Source: Larix sibirica (Eukaryota; Streptophyta; Pinopsida; Pinales; Pinaceae). From it: a DNA stretch of 12,926 nucleotides. The position numbers and the translations under genes are program-made. Shown one piece after another: positions 1 through 9,369 of this stretch (positions within the stretch are counted from its first letter, which is position 1; the number at the start of each line of letters is the position of its first letter). Below the pieces are notes generated by a model that ran no database searches, was not told the DNA's origin, and was given only the letters and a program-made list of their open reading frames with translations. The DNA lies in NCBI GenBank assembly GCA_004151065.3, contig NWUY0303924715.1, positions 1 to 12,926 of the forward strand, written 5' to 3'.

Positions 1-1380
1 TAAATTCAAAAACCTAAAAATATTTGGAATTTGAAAATTTGGTCCACCTCTCAATTTCGCCCTAGTTGAATTGTCCACAGATCTTGAAGGGCGTCCCATT
101 TTTCCCTAGTGAATTGGGAAGCGTGAGAACACTAGATCTCACTTAGCTTGGTTCCACTTTAGGGTTTTGACTTCACCTAGGGATTCTCCCTAACCCCCTC
201 CTTCCTCTTTTCCCAGAGCGCACCTTTTTGAGGGTTTCCTTGGGATACGTGGAGGTGCATTCGTATATGTGAGTTGCATTGGAATCTATGAGATTGGAAA
301 GGTGATTGATGATATACATGATTAGCTATTGAAGTGACTCCTTAATTAGTTCAAGTTGTCTTCTTTATATATTGTTTCACTCCATACAAGGCACTAATCT
401 AGTTACAAGGTCATTGAAAGGTATTTGCATGTGTGATGCTTGCAGGTGTCATTTAGGGCTCTCCCCTAGGTTTAGGAGTTGTCCGAATAAGTTAAGAGGT
501 TGGGTTGTTGTGACATTTGGGCCTAGACCTCTTCCATATGCTTACCAATCACTCTCATCTACTCTACCTCGTGTTGCTTATTTATGACTGCTAGTTTGAG
601 CGGTAACATAACCAAAAGTAGGGAGGTTAGGGTAGGACCCTGACATAGTGTTGTAACATATAATTTCTTTTGGAAACCTAGGGAAGAGGATAAATATGAG
701 AGAAAAGAGTACCTAAAGATAATCAACTACCTTTGGCATAAATATTGTTGTACTTTTGATCAGTTCCAGTAATAACAAGGGTAATTAATAACAACTACAT
801 GGTTGGTATTGATCCAAGTCATTATAGTCATCGCTTACCTTTTATTACACCTCACAACCTTCTTTGACTTTGAATAAAAGGGGAATTACAGAGCTTGATC
901 TCCCTCTTAGAGGATTTCAATCATCAAGGTTTCCATACCCACGAGCACCACCTACATTGTAAGAAGAGTTATAAGAATGTATCACAATCAAAATTGTTGA
1001 ACAATTTAAATATGTGAATCCCATAAAGAAGAATACACGTTATATTATCCCTTCAATCGCCATTCAAACCACTCTATCAACTAGTTGTAGCAAGGTATCA
1101 TCCAACTCATCCTCATTAATTCAAGTGTATTCCAAACCAATTCCCACCCCCTTACATAAATACAACAATAACAACACAAAGCAAGTTGCAATTACATATT
1201 CCACATAGATACTGGGCATCAATGGAAATTCAAGCCTAGTAATATACTTTATGCTACTTGAACCAATAACCCAAAACAATAATGAAATAGTGACTCAACT
1301 CATAGGAACTAAAACTCAAATTTATTACAAATGGGAGAGGTTTTGAAGGAAATTTAAAAGGTCATATCTCATCTAGAGCT
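1..1380. other. Gene-free AT-rich plant DNA
   Basis: I see no supportable gene here. The open stretches at 372-587 and 1014-1208 on the plus strand are short and low in complexity (the second is rich in Asn, Ser and Thr), and neither shows a domain I recognise. No tRNA, splice-site pattern or long tandem repeat is visible. The stretch could hold worn pieces of LTR retrotransposons, which are common in such plant DNA, but I cannot see paired LTRs, a primer-binding site or a polypurine tract to support that. Confidence 0.5.
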
Positions 1381-1482
1381 TTGGAATTCAGTTATAAAAG
1401 TTGGTGCCCCTCATGGGTAAGTTAAAACGCATGTGGAGCCCTTTGTCTAGTTGATGCTTCCCAAGTAGTGGTCGTGATATGA

Positions 1483-1546
1483 ATGGGGCTTGAACCCACC
1501 CTACCTATATTTCACAAGGAAAGATATAATTATAACTACAATACTA
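1483..1546 (-). promoter_or_regulatory. Pol III-like A box and B box, possible SINE remnant
   Basis: Read on the minus strand, 1499-1483 forms a perfect tRNA-type T arm: stem GTGGG/CCCAT (one G-T pair) around the 7-nt loop TTCAAGC. It contains a good B box (GGTTCAAGCC; consensus GGTTCRANNCC). About 40 nt upstream, at 1546-1536, lies TAGTATTGTAG, a weaker A box (consensus TRGYNNARNNG). A to B spacing of this size is normal for tRNAs and tRNA-derived SINEs. No full tRNA cloverleaf can be folded because the acceptor strand and anticodon arm are not convincing. The best guess is the head of a degraded tRNA-derived SINE with its body toward lower coordinates; I could not place a tail or target duplications. 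A chance match is possible. Confidence 0.35.
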
Positions 1547-1599
1547 ATGATTTGAAAATGTTTATGGTGGTTTGATATGTTAATAAAATAAGTTTAATA

Positions 1600-2221
1600 G
1601 AGAGTAGAGTCCACTGCAGTGGTGTGAAAAGGTAGACTTAAAAGATGTTAAATATTAGTATAAATGTTAAACAATGTTTATATTGTTTTGGTGCACTTCC
1701 ATTGCAACAACTTCAAAAGTCTTCCAATCTTGGATTATCAAAGTATCATCCTCATTGACTACCCTCAATATAATAGGATGCTTGACAAAATTACAAAGAT
1801 AGTGATTGTGCCACTGGGCCACTAATTGTAGTTCCCCAAAATATGGTCCATTGTGAGCACTTTGAATTGCATATTATAAATTAACATCTACGGATATTAG
1901 TTATTGGGTAGGTAAAACAATATCCAACTATGGATTTTATAGGTGACACAATTAGGCCATGAAGTGTGAACTTGTCTTTGTAGAATCTATCCATATTATT
2001 TAATAATAGGTCTTTTCTTGTCTACGTAGGTCTCTAATTACATTTTTCTTATAGTTGAGTTCAACGATGGTTACTTGATTCAAATAGAAAATTAGGCAAT
2101 ATGGTTGGAATGTTTAGGGATTTCACACCCTAAAACCTTTTACTATGAACAAATTGTGATCCAAGACCATTACTAGAGAAACATTTAAAGCAAATCACTT
2201 AAATTCACCTCGTAAAGCATC
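1600..2221. other. No gene visible, left flank of the LINE
   Basis: AT-rich sequence with frequent stops in all frames. I see no coding, RNA or repeat feature. It is the pre-insertion flank next to the oligo(A) end of the LINE. Confidence 0.5.
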
Positions 2222-2232
2222 CTAAAATGCTT
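2222..2232. repeat. Probable LINE target-site duplication, left copy
   Basis: CTAAAATGCTT sits directly at the oligo(A) end of the LINE (oligo(T) on the plus strand). It matches CTACAAATGCTT at 6811-6822 except for one missing base; AAATGCTT is identical in both. L1-type elements make short direct duplications of this kind during target-primed reverse transcription. The last two T are shared with the tail, so the boundary is uncertain by about 2 nt. Confidence 0.55.
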
Positions 2233-2241
2233 TTTTTTTTT
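2231..2241 (-). other. LINE oligo(A) tail
   Basis: Eleven T on the plus strand are eleven A on the element strand, directly after the 3' UTR. This is the position expected for the poly(A) tail copied from the element RNA. The tail is short and abuts the left target duplication. Confidence 0.75.
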
Positions 2242-2426
2242 CAATTGGAAAAAAACAACCTTTATTAGATAAAAAGTTGTATCATGGATACAGATTGTCA
2301 AGTGTCCAGTACATCCAAAAATCACAAAACAGAAGGGATGCCTTCATACAAAATACCACAAGTCCATAAATCAGCACCAGTCACAGATAACATGACTGTC
2401 AAACATCAACTCCCAACAACATAGCA
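2242..2426 (-). other. LINE 3' untranslated region
   Basis: The sequence between the ORF2 stop (TAA at 2429-2427, element strand) and the oligo(A) tail. It carries no open frame. Its distal end contains an A/T-rich stretch and AATAAA. No tandem repeat or clear hairpin is visible. Confidence 0.7.
2261..2266 (-). promoter_or_regulatory. AATAAA polyadenylation signal of the LINE
   Basis: AATAAA on the element strand lies 19 nt before the oligo(A) tail, within the usual 10-30 nt range for a polyadenylation signal. It supports the placement of the 3' end of the element. Confidence 0.65.
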
Positions 2427-2885
2427 TTATACATAGTCCAGACTATAAGACTCAGCAAGTACACTCTCACTAAACTTCTGAATAAGAATAGAGCTCCCCA
2501 TATCCCCTAAATCAAGCTTCGACAACTTATCTGCCTCCACATTAAATTCACGAAAGATATGTGAAAAAGAAAGAGCAGTAAAACCAACAATAAGAGTAAG
2601 CACCCTACTCTTCCACCCATTCAACACCAAAGATGATAGACCCTGTTCACCTTTGGCCCATGAGATGGTAACCTACGAGTCTCCAAAAATACATAGTCTA
2701 TTCAAACCCAATGAACAAGCCAAGAACATCAACCCCCACAATGCTAATAGTTCTGCCCTGGTATTAGTGCCACTGCCCGCACCCAGCTGAAAAGTAAAAT
2801 GCAGGTGCTGGTTCACTTTTAAGATTCCACCAGAACCACAACATCCATTTTGAGCCACCCCATCAAAGTATCCAAGAGGAAAACC
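2427..2885 (-). pseudogene. ORF2 C-terminal RNase H domain, one stop
   Basis: A plant-type RNase H that would cut RNA in RNA/DNA hybrids. Visible in order: GYFDGVAQNG (Asp codon 2864-2862), GTNTRAELLALWGL (Glu 2753-2751), CIFGDS (Asp 2681-2679), then after TAG 2675-2673 VTISWAKG, and SFSHIFREFNVEADKLSKL (His 2561-2559, Asp 2531-2529). All four carboxylates of the DEDD site and the late His are present. The TAG replaces the residue after GDS, usually Lys or Gln; both AAG and CAG are one change away. After the domain a short tail leads to TAA 2429-2427. RNase H at this position separates plant LINEs from vertebrate L1. Confidence 0.9.
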
Positions 2886-3812
2886 ATACTTGTTCTCCCT
2901 ATGCGGGACAATTCTGTGAAGAGTCAATCTGATCGGAGGCGGATAAGTGTTGAAATAGCCAGTAATACGGGCGCACAGGATAGGTAATGGAATATGGTTG
3001 TCATTGAAGATAGCACAGTTTCGAGCTTTCCAAAGCTCCCATATAGCCACGCACAACAGAGCTGGATTGAAGATACGAGACCCATTCCAATTCAGAAAGA
3101 ACTGAGTAAGAGGAAGGCCTGTACACACAAATTTAAAGCCCAAGGAAAACTGCAACTCCGCCCGCAACTTACCAAAATAAATACACTGACAGAATAAGTG
3201 ATCAACATCTTCACTCTGTGCTTTGCAAAAAACACATATACCTGGGCCATGAAAACCCCTTCTGCATAAATTACTCCACGTAAACACTTTATTATTTAGT
3301 GCCAGCCAAACAAAGTAGTGAATTTTAGGGGCACAATTCATATCCGAAATCATTTTATTAAAATGTTGTCCTTCCTCACCAAAAGACTGCTCCATCAGAT
3401 ATGAATAGGCCAGCTTCGCAGTAACAGATCCAATACCCGAGTTAAAGCCCCAACACAAATGATCGCCCTCATGCGTAAAGGTAATCCCAACCTCAATAAA
3501 AAGGTTTACATACCTGTTCCAACAGCCAGCCATAATTGGTTCCAGAGCTAAATCGGCTGCCGACTTCCATCTAATGCGGCCATCCTCCGAAGGATGACAA
3601 GCTTGCTGGAGAACAAAAATGTTCTGCGAATGAAGCACCCCAACCAAAGCCTCATCAAGCCAAAAATTTTGCCCAATACCAACAATGGGATCGATACCCA
3701 CATAAACCTGTGAACCCCTCCCCACATTCCAGTAGAGTCCAGCATTGATAATGCGAAAAGATTTCATGAAACTATGCCAGATAATGGACCCCTGATGCAC
3801 CCAGTTACCAGA
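2886..3812 (-). pseudogene. ORF2 connection region with zf-RVT zinc knuckle
   Basis: The frame continues directly from the reverse transcriptase after TGA 3815-3813 and is open to the RNase H. Residues such as SGNWVHQGSIIW and YWNVGRGS match the region that follows the thumb in plant LINEs. Numbering from the Met codon at 3800-3798, FVWLALNNKVFT (163-174) is followed by a zf-RVT zinc-binding pattern: Cys189-x2-Cys192-x8-His201-x4-Cys206 (3236-3183). This domain of plant LINE reverse transcriptases is thought to bind nucleic acid. AIWELWKARN (252-261) is another hallmark of this family. No lesion is seen inside the segment. Confidence 0.88.
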
Positions 3813-3815
3813 TCA

Positions 3816-5639
3816 AAGCCAGAGGGGTAATGGAAGTCGGAGCATATATTTAGCCTTAATCAGCCGACCCCAAAGACCCGACTCCAAAAAACCTCTCCAA
3901 CAAGACTTAGCAACAAGAGATAGATTGAAACTTTTTAACACTTTAATACCCCAACCATTAAACAACTTTGGTCGAGCTATCAAATTCCAGGCCGCTAAGT
4001 GCCACTTACTATCACCCACAGCATTGTTCCACAGAAAGTTTGCGAAGAGTCTTTTAAGACTCCTAAGAATGGACAAAGGAACAATGAAAAGAGAGAACCA
4101 AAATACATGAGTGCATTGAAGTACAGAGCATACCAGAGTATGCCTTCCTCCCAATGAGAGACATTTAAATCCCCATCCAGTAATTCTCCTCTGGACCTTC
4201 TTAAGAATCCATCCCCAATCAGCAAACCGGAGGCCATTCGGTTTAAGATAATAACCCAGATATCTGAACCCACAACACATCTCTTTCTTCTGATAAGGAA
4301 GCAAATTGCAAAACTGAGCCAACAAACCAGGTTCAATTCCATGATACAGAAAGGTCGATTTATGAAGTATGATCTCCAATCCCGCAGCATTACAAAAATA
4401 TCTAGAGATATCCTTAAAATGTTGCCATTCTTCTAAGGTACCCAAACCAAAGAACAACACATCATCTACGAATAACAGATGAGTAAAATACATGGCCGGG
4501 GCAACCTTTATACCTTTGATGACATCCTTCCTATGAGCATCTGAAACCAACAGACTTAAGCCTTCAATGGAAAGAATAAATAGATAGGGCGATAAGGAAC
4601 ATCCTTGGCGCAAACCCCTATCCCCACCAAATGCATCAGACGACGAACCGTTCACTAAGACCGAAAAATTTGCAGTAGATACGTAGGACATTATCCAATT
4701 CACCATATCTAGGGGGATGCCAATTTGAAGAAGAATGAACCGAAGGAAAGTCCAGTTCAACCTATCATAGGATTTAACCAGATCAAATTTCAAAACCAAG
4801 GATGACAAATCCTTTTGTTTAATGGAATGAAGGCCCTCCTGAGCTAAACCCACCGCATCCAGCAACTGTCGATTCCTTAAGCAACCGAATTGGTCATCAG
4901 AAATACCTACGGCTTTGTAAGGTTTAATTTGTTCTGCAATAAATTTAGAAATTACCTTATAAAAAAGATTACAGAGTGAGATAGGGCGAAAGTCCCCAAA
5001 TTCCACTGGCTTGTCCACCTTGGGAACCAGAGTAAGATAGGTCGCATTAAGAGATGAGAGAACACATGAATTATTACGAGAATCCTCCACCGCAGCTGTA
5101 ATATCTTTTCCAATTAAGGGGAAAAAATGCAGATAGAATTCAATAGTCCAACCGTCTGGACCCGGGGACTTATCCTTCGCAAATAACTTCAACGTACCCA
5201 ACACTTCAGCTTCACTGATCGGCCTCCCAATGTCCACACCAGCCGCTTCATCGAACATCTTAGGAAATAATTGAATGATTTTGAGCTGATTCTCTAAATT
5301 CCCAGTAGAATCTTGTTTATAAGTGTCTTTGAAGTGTCGAACTGTAGCACCACAAAGATGAGCCTGATCATAAATAGTCTAACCCTGATCACCAATAACC
5401 TCCCAGACAGAGTTATTAAGCCGACGATGATTAGAAAATCGGTGGAAGAACTTAGTATTTGAGTCCCCTGCTTGAACCCAAATCGCCATGCTTTTTTGAC
5501 GTCATGTCTCTTCTTGCAATTTCAAAAAGTGGGATTTTTCCATCTCCAACTCACGTAAACTGCAAATAACCTCTGGGTCAAAGGATGAGTCATCGACCTC
5601 ACGAGCAACACATTGTAGCTTCTCATCAATCTCAACTAA
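3816..5639 (-). pseudogene. ORF2 linker and reverse transcriptase domain
   Basis: The linker (5639-5259) keeps the family block MAIWVQAGDSNTKFFHRF but is cut by TGA 5504-5502 and TAG 5381-5379. The reverse transcriptase follows in an unbroken 481-residue stretch (5258-3816). Visible motifs, numbered from the Met at 5258: KSPGPDGW (30-37), LVPKVDKPVEFGDFRPISL (77-95), KFDLVKSYDRLNW (157-169, Asp159 at 4784-4782), GLRQGCSLSPYLFIL (215-229) and LLFVDDVLFFG (261-271, Asp265/266 at 4466-4461). The three metal-binding aspartates are intact. Oddities are FVDD where FADD is usual, and GCLRNRQ where plant relatives usually have a form like AF..GR. The stretch ends at TGA 3815-3813, after which homology continues in the same frame. 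Confidence 0.94.
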
Positions 5640-6544
5640 CCTTTAACATTTGTAGCTTTTTTAGCCCTTTCCCACACACAGACCTTCCTCCGTAGATAAC
5701 CTAAATTCATAGTTAGAACATAGATTGGGGTACCTACAAATCTCCCGTCACAGTCTGCCCAAATAGCTTTGACAAAGTTGTTAAAATACTCATCCCATAA
5801 CCAAATGGGATTAAATTTGAAAGGATATATCCTAGCATTTTCCTTGAAATCCAACTGAAGAGAAACTGCCTTGTGGTCAGAAAAACCAGTAGAGAAAGAG
5901 CAAGAGCGAAACCTGCCAATAGAAGAACAAAGCTCATCTGCCATAAAAAACCGATCCAGTCGCTTGGAGATGCGGTCCCATCCATCCCTCCCATTCAACC
6001 AGGTAGAGACTAATTTTGAGGGCTCAATGTCCACCAGATTGGCACCATTAAAAAGTTCAGTAAAATAATCCATAAGAGGGTCTAAAGACCTACCCAAACC
6101 CCAAACCTCCGCCTCCGAAAGGGTTAAATTAAAGTCACTCCCGAGAATGAAGCTAGGATCCAGTAAGAGGCCTTCATCAGAAACCCGGTCCCAAAATAGC
6201 CTGCGGTTCAGGTAAGGAGTGTAAACATTAAGAAGGCGAATCGATCAATCAAGACCCCGTAGGTTACCAACTGAGAGGATACATGCACAAGTTTGAAACG
6301 TCCTAAGGTTAGCAGCCTCAGGGTTCCAAGCCGTAAGTAACCCCCTAGAAAGGCTAGAGGAGTCCACCACTGATGCCCTCCAACCAGGTTTTATTTGTAG
6401 GAAGAACTGAAGTGCATCCTTCGTCGAAAGCATTGTCTCTTGAAGAAAAAGAATTGCAGGTTTGTAGGTATCCAAAAATTACTTAAGCGCAGCTCGCTTG
6501 GGCCCACTGCATAGGCCATGGATATTCAAAGTTGTAATTAACAT
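5638..6544 (-). pseudogene. ORF2 endonuclease domain (APE-like), two stops
   Basis: This is the N-terminal endonuclease/exonuclease/phosphatase-fold domain, which nicks chromosomal DNA to prime reverse transcription. Motifs in order: TTLNIHG (Asn, codon 6526-6524), LFLQET (Glu, 6439-6437), LLNVYTPYLNRRLFW, ILGSDFNLT (Asp 6136-6134, then Asn), RISKRLDRF (Asp 5956-5954) and GFSDHKAVSL (Asp 5878-5876, His 5875-5873). These are the metal-binding and catalytic residues of the APE-type family, and all are present. TAA at 6481-6479 falls between the first two motifs and TGA at 6247-6245 falls just before the NVY motif; family conservation continues across both. The domain frame ends in TAG at 5638-5636 because of the nearby frameshift. 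No intact endonuclease could be translated. Confidence 0.9.
6538..6544 (-). promoter_or_regulatory. ORF1 stop / ORF2 start overlap (ATGTTAA)
   Basis: The element-strand heptamer ATGTTAA holds the ORF2 start (ATG 6544-6542) and the ORF1 stop (TAA 6540-6538) in different frames. Endonuclease homology begins four codons after the ATG, so this start is well supported. Such overlaps are often linked to reinitiation after termination, but that is inference here. Confidence 0.6.
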
Positions 6545-6810
6545 GGGGGAACAATAGGTGATGCCTCACTTGCTCTAAGGGCCGCATTAAGGGAAGGGGG
6601 TGAACAATCATGAGACAGATAACTAACCGGACTGAAAGTACCAGAAGGAGACAACAACTTATCAGCACAACCAGACAACGGTTCACCAGATTGGGCAAGT
6701 TGTTTCTTAGTACGCTGGGGCTTGTGGACAATAACGTTCCCTCGCATAATGGAGGAAATAGGCAGAACCCCATCGTCACCCCGATCATTAGCTGAAAAGA
6801 TAGGAAGAGG
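6538..6810 (-). pseudogene. LINE ORF1 C-terminal fragment
   Basis: About 90 codons are open on the element strand up to TAA 6540-6538. The sequence is rich in Ser, Pro, Leu and Lys (for example VHKPQRTKKQLAQ and LSPSGTFSPVSYLSHD), as expected of the poorly conserved tail of plant ORF1 proteins, which bind element RNA. Neither the DUF4283-like N-terminal domain nor a CCHC knuckle is present, because the element is truncated upstream. The assignment rests on its place just before ORF2, the overlapping stop/start and the open frame; the sequence alone shows no diagnostic domain. A TAG at 6813-6811 lies in the probable target duplication, outside the element. Confidence 0.6.
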
Positions 6811-6822
6811 CTACAAATGCTT
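6811..6822. repeat. Probable LINE target-site duplication, right copy
   Basis: CTACAAATGCTT at the 5' edge of the element matches 2222-2232 with one extra C. The implied nick on the plus strand falls after GCTT and before ACAA, which resembles the T-rich/A-rich nick preference of L1-type endonucleases. Confidence 0.55.
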
Positions 6823-9192
6823 ACAACCAACTAAAGCCCAATTCCCCAACTTAAATACCACAAACTATAATACAATACAACTAAGCCATTAGGAAAGTTA
6901 TGAAAATCCTTTGAAAACCATCCCATAGCACATACATCTATGTTGTCAACTTTTCACAAAGATGTAATGATGACCCTTGATTTGGGTTCATTTGAAGGTG
7001 AATAGGTATCTCACAACCTCCTTTATCACATTCCCCAACATACATTCAATGAGAATTAGTCTACGTAATAATGAATAAGAAACATGCGAAGCATGTTGAA
7101 CAAATTCTCCATTAGCTCTTAAAGGACCATCCAAAAACAAATTCTCCTATCTCCAAGTAATGTATCCACTATTGATTCCCTTTAGTGTTCACTTTTCTTG
7201 CTTTGGAGGCATGTTAGCTTAGGATATGTCAATGAGTTCTCTAGCCATTCAAGCCAAAGCCATAATATTTACTTTAAAAAGAAAAAAAAGTCATTAAAAC
7301 CAACATATTTCAAAATGGTTGAATGGGAATGTAGAACGACATTGGGGATGGGCGTGTAGGATAAGGGAAGAAGGAGGTTATGATTTTTTGCGCTATATAA
7401 AGGAAGATTGCAGAGTAGTAATTGAGGTAGGGTCTCATTGTCAAGCGATTACTCTCATACTCGATAACCTATAACCCAAATTGTGTAGAGGGATTATATT
7501 TGTAGTAGTTCTCATGCTTATTGGGTGGCATACACATTCAATTTCATATCAGTGTAAACGATGTTATATTTTAAATGGTGTTTTTTTAAGAAAAGATTAT
7601 AATTCATCTCTATAGAAGCTAGTCACCTTTATACTTCGTAATCAAACCCTAATATCTTCATAAATCAAATCTCAACCTTAGAGAATGCCTCAATCTAACT
7701 ACCATACTTACAAAGTAGATCCAAAATATAACTTATAACTTTTTACTATAAACTCAAAGCAAACACGTAAAACATATGGGCTGAGGGAAAAAAAATTTAA
7801 CACTCTCCCTACTCTTAATTTCACTAATGGCTTAACAATTGCATAAGTACAAAGGAGCCATTAACAATGCTATGTTCAGTTCATCAAAACAAGAAGAAAA
7901 AACATTAAAAATATTCAAGAATGTGTTATTAACAAGGAAGCTTGTGAGAGTGTAGAATACATGTGTAAATCATGGATCACCTTACAAATTGAAGGAATTA
8001 ATGAATTGGATAATATTTATAGATCAAAGGCTAATGAATTATGAGAGAGTGAAACACCAACTAGCAAGAATTTTCTTTATCTTTAACGATATCATTGGCA
8101 TGCTTGAGGATTTGAATCTACGGATGCAGATGTTTTGTCTAACTAACACAAAATTCTTCAATCATTGAGACCCTTCTTCACTAAACATGTGACTAAGCCC
8201 CAAAGTGGGAAGTAGTATACCCTTCTTCATCCCCCCCACCCTCCTTTACTCCATGTTTTAATTTTGTAGTCAACTCGAGGGAATGACAACCCATTGTTAT
8301 CACACCATGTGACAGTGGAAATCATTCGTGCTAAATAGCATATTGAGTCTAGTATCAACACGATGAGTATTTTGTAGAGAGTCGCATCGAGGGAATACCT
8401 TCATCATAATAAGAGGGAAGGTGTTATGGATCTATAGTCTACTTGAATTTTTTTCTTTGAACTTAGGAATTTTCCCAACTTTGTTTCAGCCCTTGAGGTC
8501 ATGCATCACTGCCTTGTTTTAGCTGCAGGGGCTTGGATAGCCTGCACCTATTACAACAAGACTACACCTCTTTGCTTAAGATCCACCCATAACTTTGTCT
8601 TAGACTACAAACTATCAAATGTATCTTGGTCCTATTCAATCAGGTTCAATCATAGTTTGGAATTCATCCAACTGCAACCTTTAAAGCATCCTATATATAC
8701 TTATACTTAACAAGATTGAACACTTAGCCTATGTCAACAAGTAACCAACATAAATCATCACAAGAAATAGGACAACATTCATCCCAATAGACAATCCATG
8801 ATACACATGCACATGTACAAGCAACACCCAAGGTGGATGCCTTAAACTTTATTTATGAGAATAATTTTTACAATATACGACAAGGGAGGTTGACTACATG
8901 CATGCCCCTCTTTTATAGAAGTACAATGGATCTAAGGTAAAGTAACCTTTTGTCAATGCCCACTGGTCATGTACAAACCAACCCATGAAGCTACCACAAG
9001 CCTACCTCCTACATATCTTGTTCACCTCTTCCTCTTCATTTTTCACCCAACTAGTCCAAATTTACCCTATTTTGCAAAATCCATAACCTAGCACAATCTC
9101 ATAGATCACTTTAAACTTGTGTGAATGAATCATTTGCCAAAGATGATTTTCCTTGAATATTTAATGATGCATTAGCCATTTTGAGACATCCA
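6823..9192. other. Gene-free AT-rich DNA
   Basis: About 2.4 kb without a supportable gene. Stops are frequent in every frame. The longest stretch, 8501-8710 on the plus strand (69 codons), has no recognisable domain and is probably chance. I see no tRNA, rRNA or tandem repeat. Old retrotransposon remains are possible but cannot be shown. Confidence 0.5.
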
Positions 9193-9210
9193 ATATATGT
9201 ATATATATAT
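9193..9210. repeat. AT dinucleotide microsatellite
   Basis: An 18-bp AT-alternating run with one G interruption at 9199. Common and not diagnostic. Confidence 0.8.
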
Positions 9211-9369
9211 GAGTCTTATCAAGCTCTTGCAAGCTCCTCCAAGTCTAGGTGGACCCAACTGTCTACATCCAACTCAACCGTGCCCTCATGACTTGTCCAC
9301 TAATGTCCATCTCCATTGTGCAGTGCTCATCATGCTATGTAATCACGATCGCAACTATGCCTGGTGCTT

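Larger units (their letters stand above)
2427..6544 (-). pseudogene. LINE ORF2 polyprotein, disrupted
   Basis: The complete ORF2 spans about 1,372 codons, a normal size for plant L1 elements. It would encode one protein that nicks target DNA, reverse-transcribes the element RNA and carries RNase H. The likely start is ATG at 6544-6542, because endonuclease homology begins at once (TTLNIHG) and the ATG overlaps the ORF1 stop. The end is TAA at 2429-2427, shortly after the last RNase H motif. In-frame stops: TAA 6481-6479, TGA 6247-6245, TGA 5504-5502, TAG 5381-5379, TGA 3815-3813, TAG 2675-2673. One base appears to be missing between about 5645 and 5638, where the frame moves by one. Sequence on both sides of each stop keeps family motifs in the same frame, so these are point lesions, not domain boundaries. 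Confidence 0.93.
2231..6814 (-). mobile_element. 5'-truncated L1-type LINE retrotransposon, plant type
   Basis: A non-LTR retrotransposon lies on the minus strand, with its 3' end at the left. In element order it has the C-terminal part of ORF1, a full-length ORF2 (endonuclease, reverse transcriptase, zinc-knuckle connection, RNase H), a 3' UTR of about 185 nt, AATAAA and an 11-nt oligo(A) tail. The RNase H domain after the reverse transcriptase is typical of plant L1 elements. The element is about 4.6 kb. Most of ORF1 and the 5' UTR are missing, and this edge coincides with a probable target-site duplication, so truncation at insertion (incomplete reverse transcription) is the simple explanation. 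Six in-frame stops and one frameshift show that the copy is dead. The indel in the duplication agrees with an old insertion. The 5' boundary is inferred from the duplication; the identity as a LINE is secure. Confidence 0.93.

Noticed and set aside
372-587. 71-codon plus-strand open frame
   Set aside because: No domain, no conserved motif, typical length for chance.
1014-1208. 64-codon plus-strand open frame rich in Asn/Ser/Thr
   Set aside because: Low complexity; no recognisable protein feature.
2994-4110. Plus-strand open frames at 2994-3197 and 3925-4110
   Set aside because: Antisense shadows of LINE ORF2, whose minus-strand frame carries clear motifs.
3548-4390. Other minus-strand frames at 3548-3745 and 3995-4390
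   Set aside because: Out-of-frame shadows of the reverse transcriptase and connection region.
6483-6830. 115-codon minus-strand frame across the ORF1/ORF2 junction
   Set aside because: Overlaps ORF1 tail and endonuclease start in the wrong frame; its hydrophobic product has no family resemblance.
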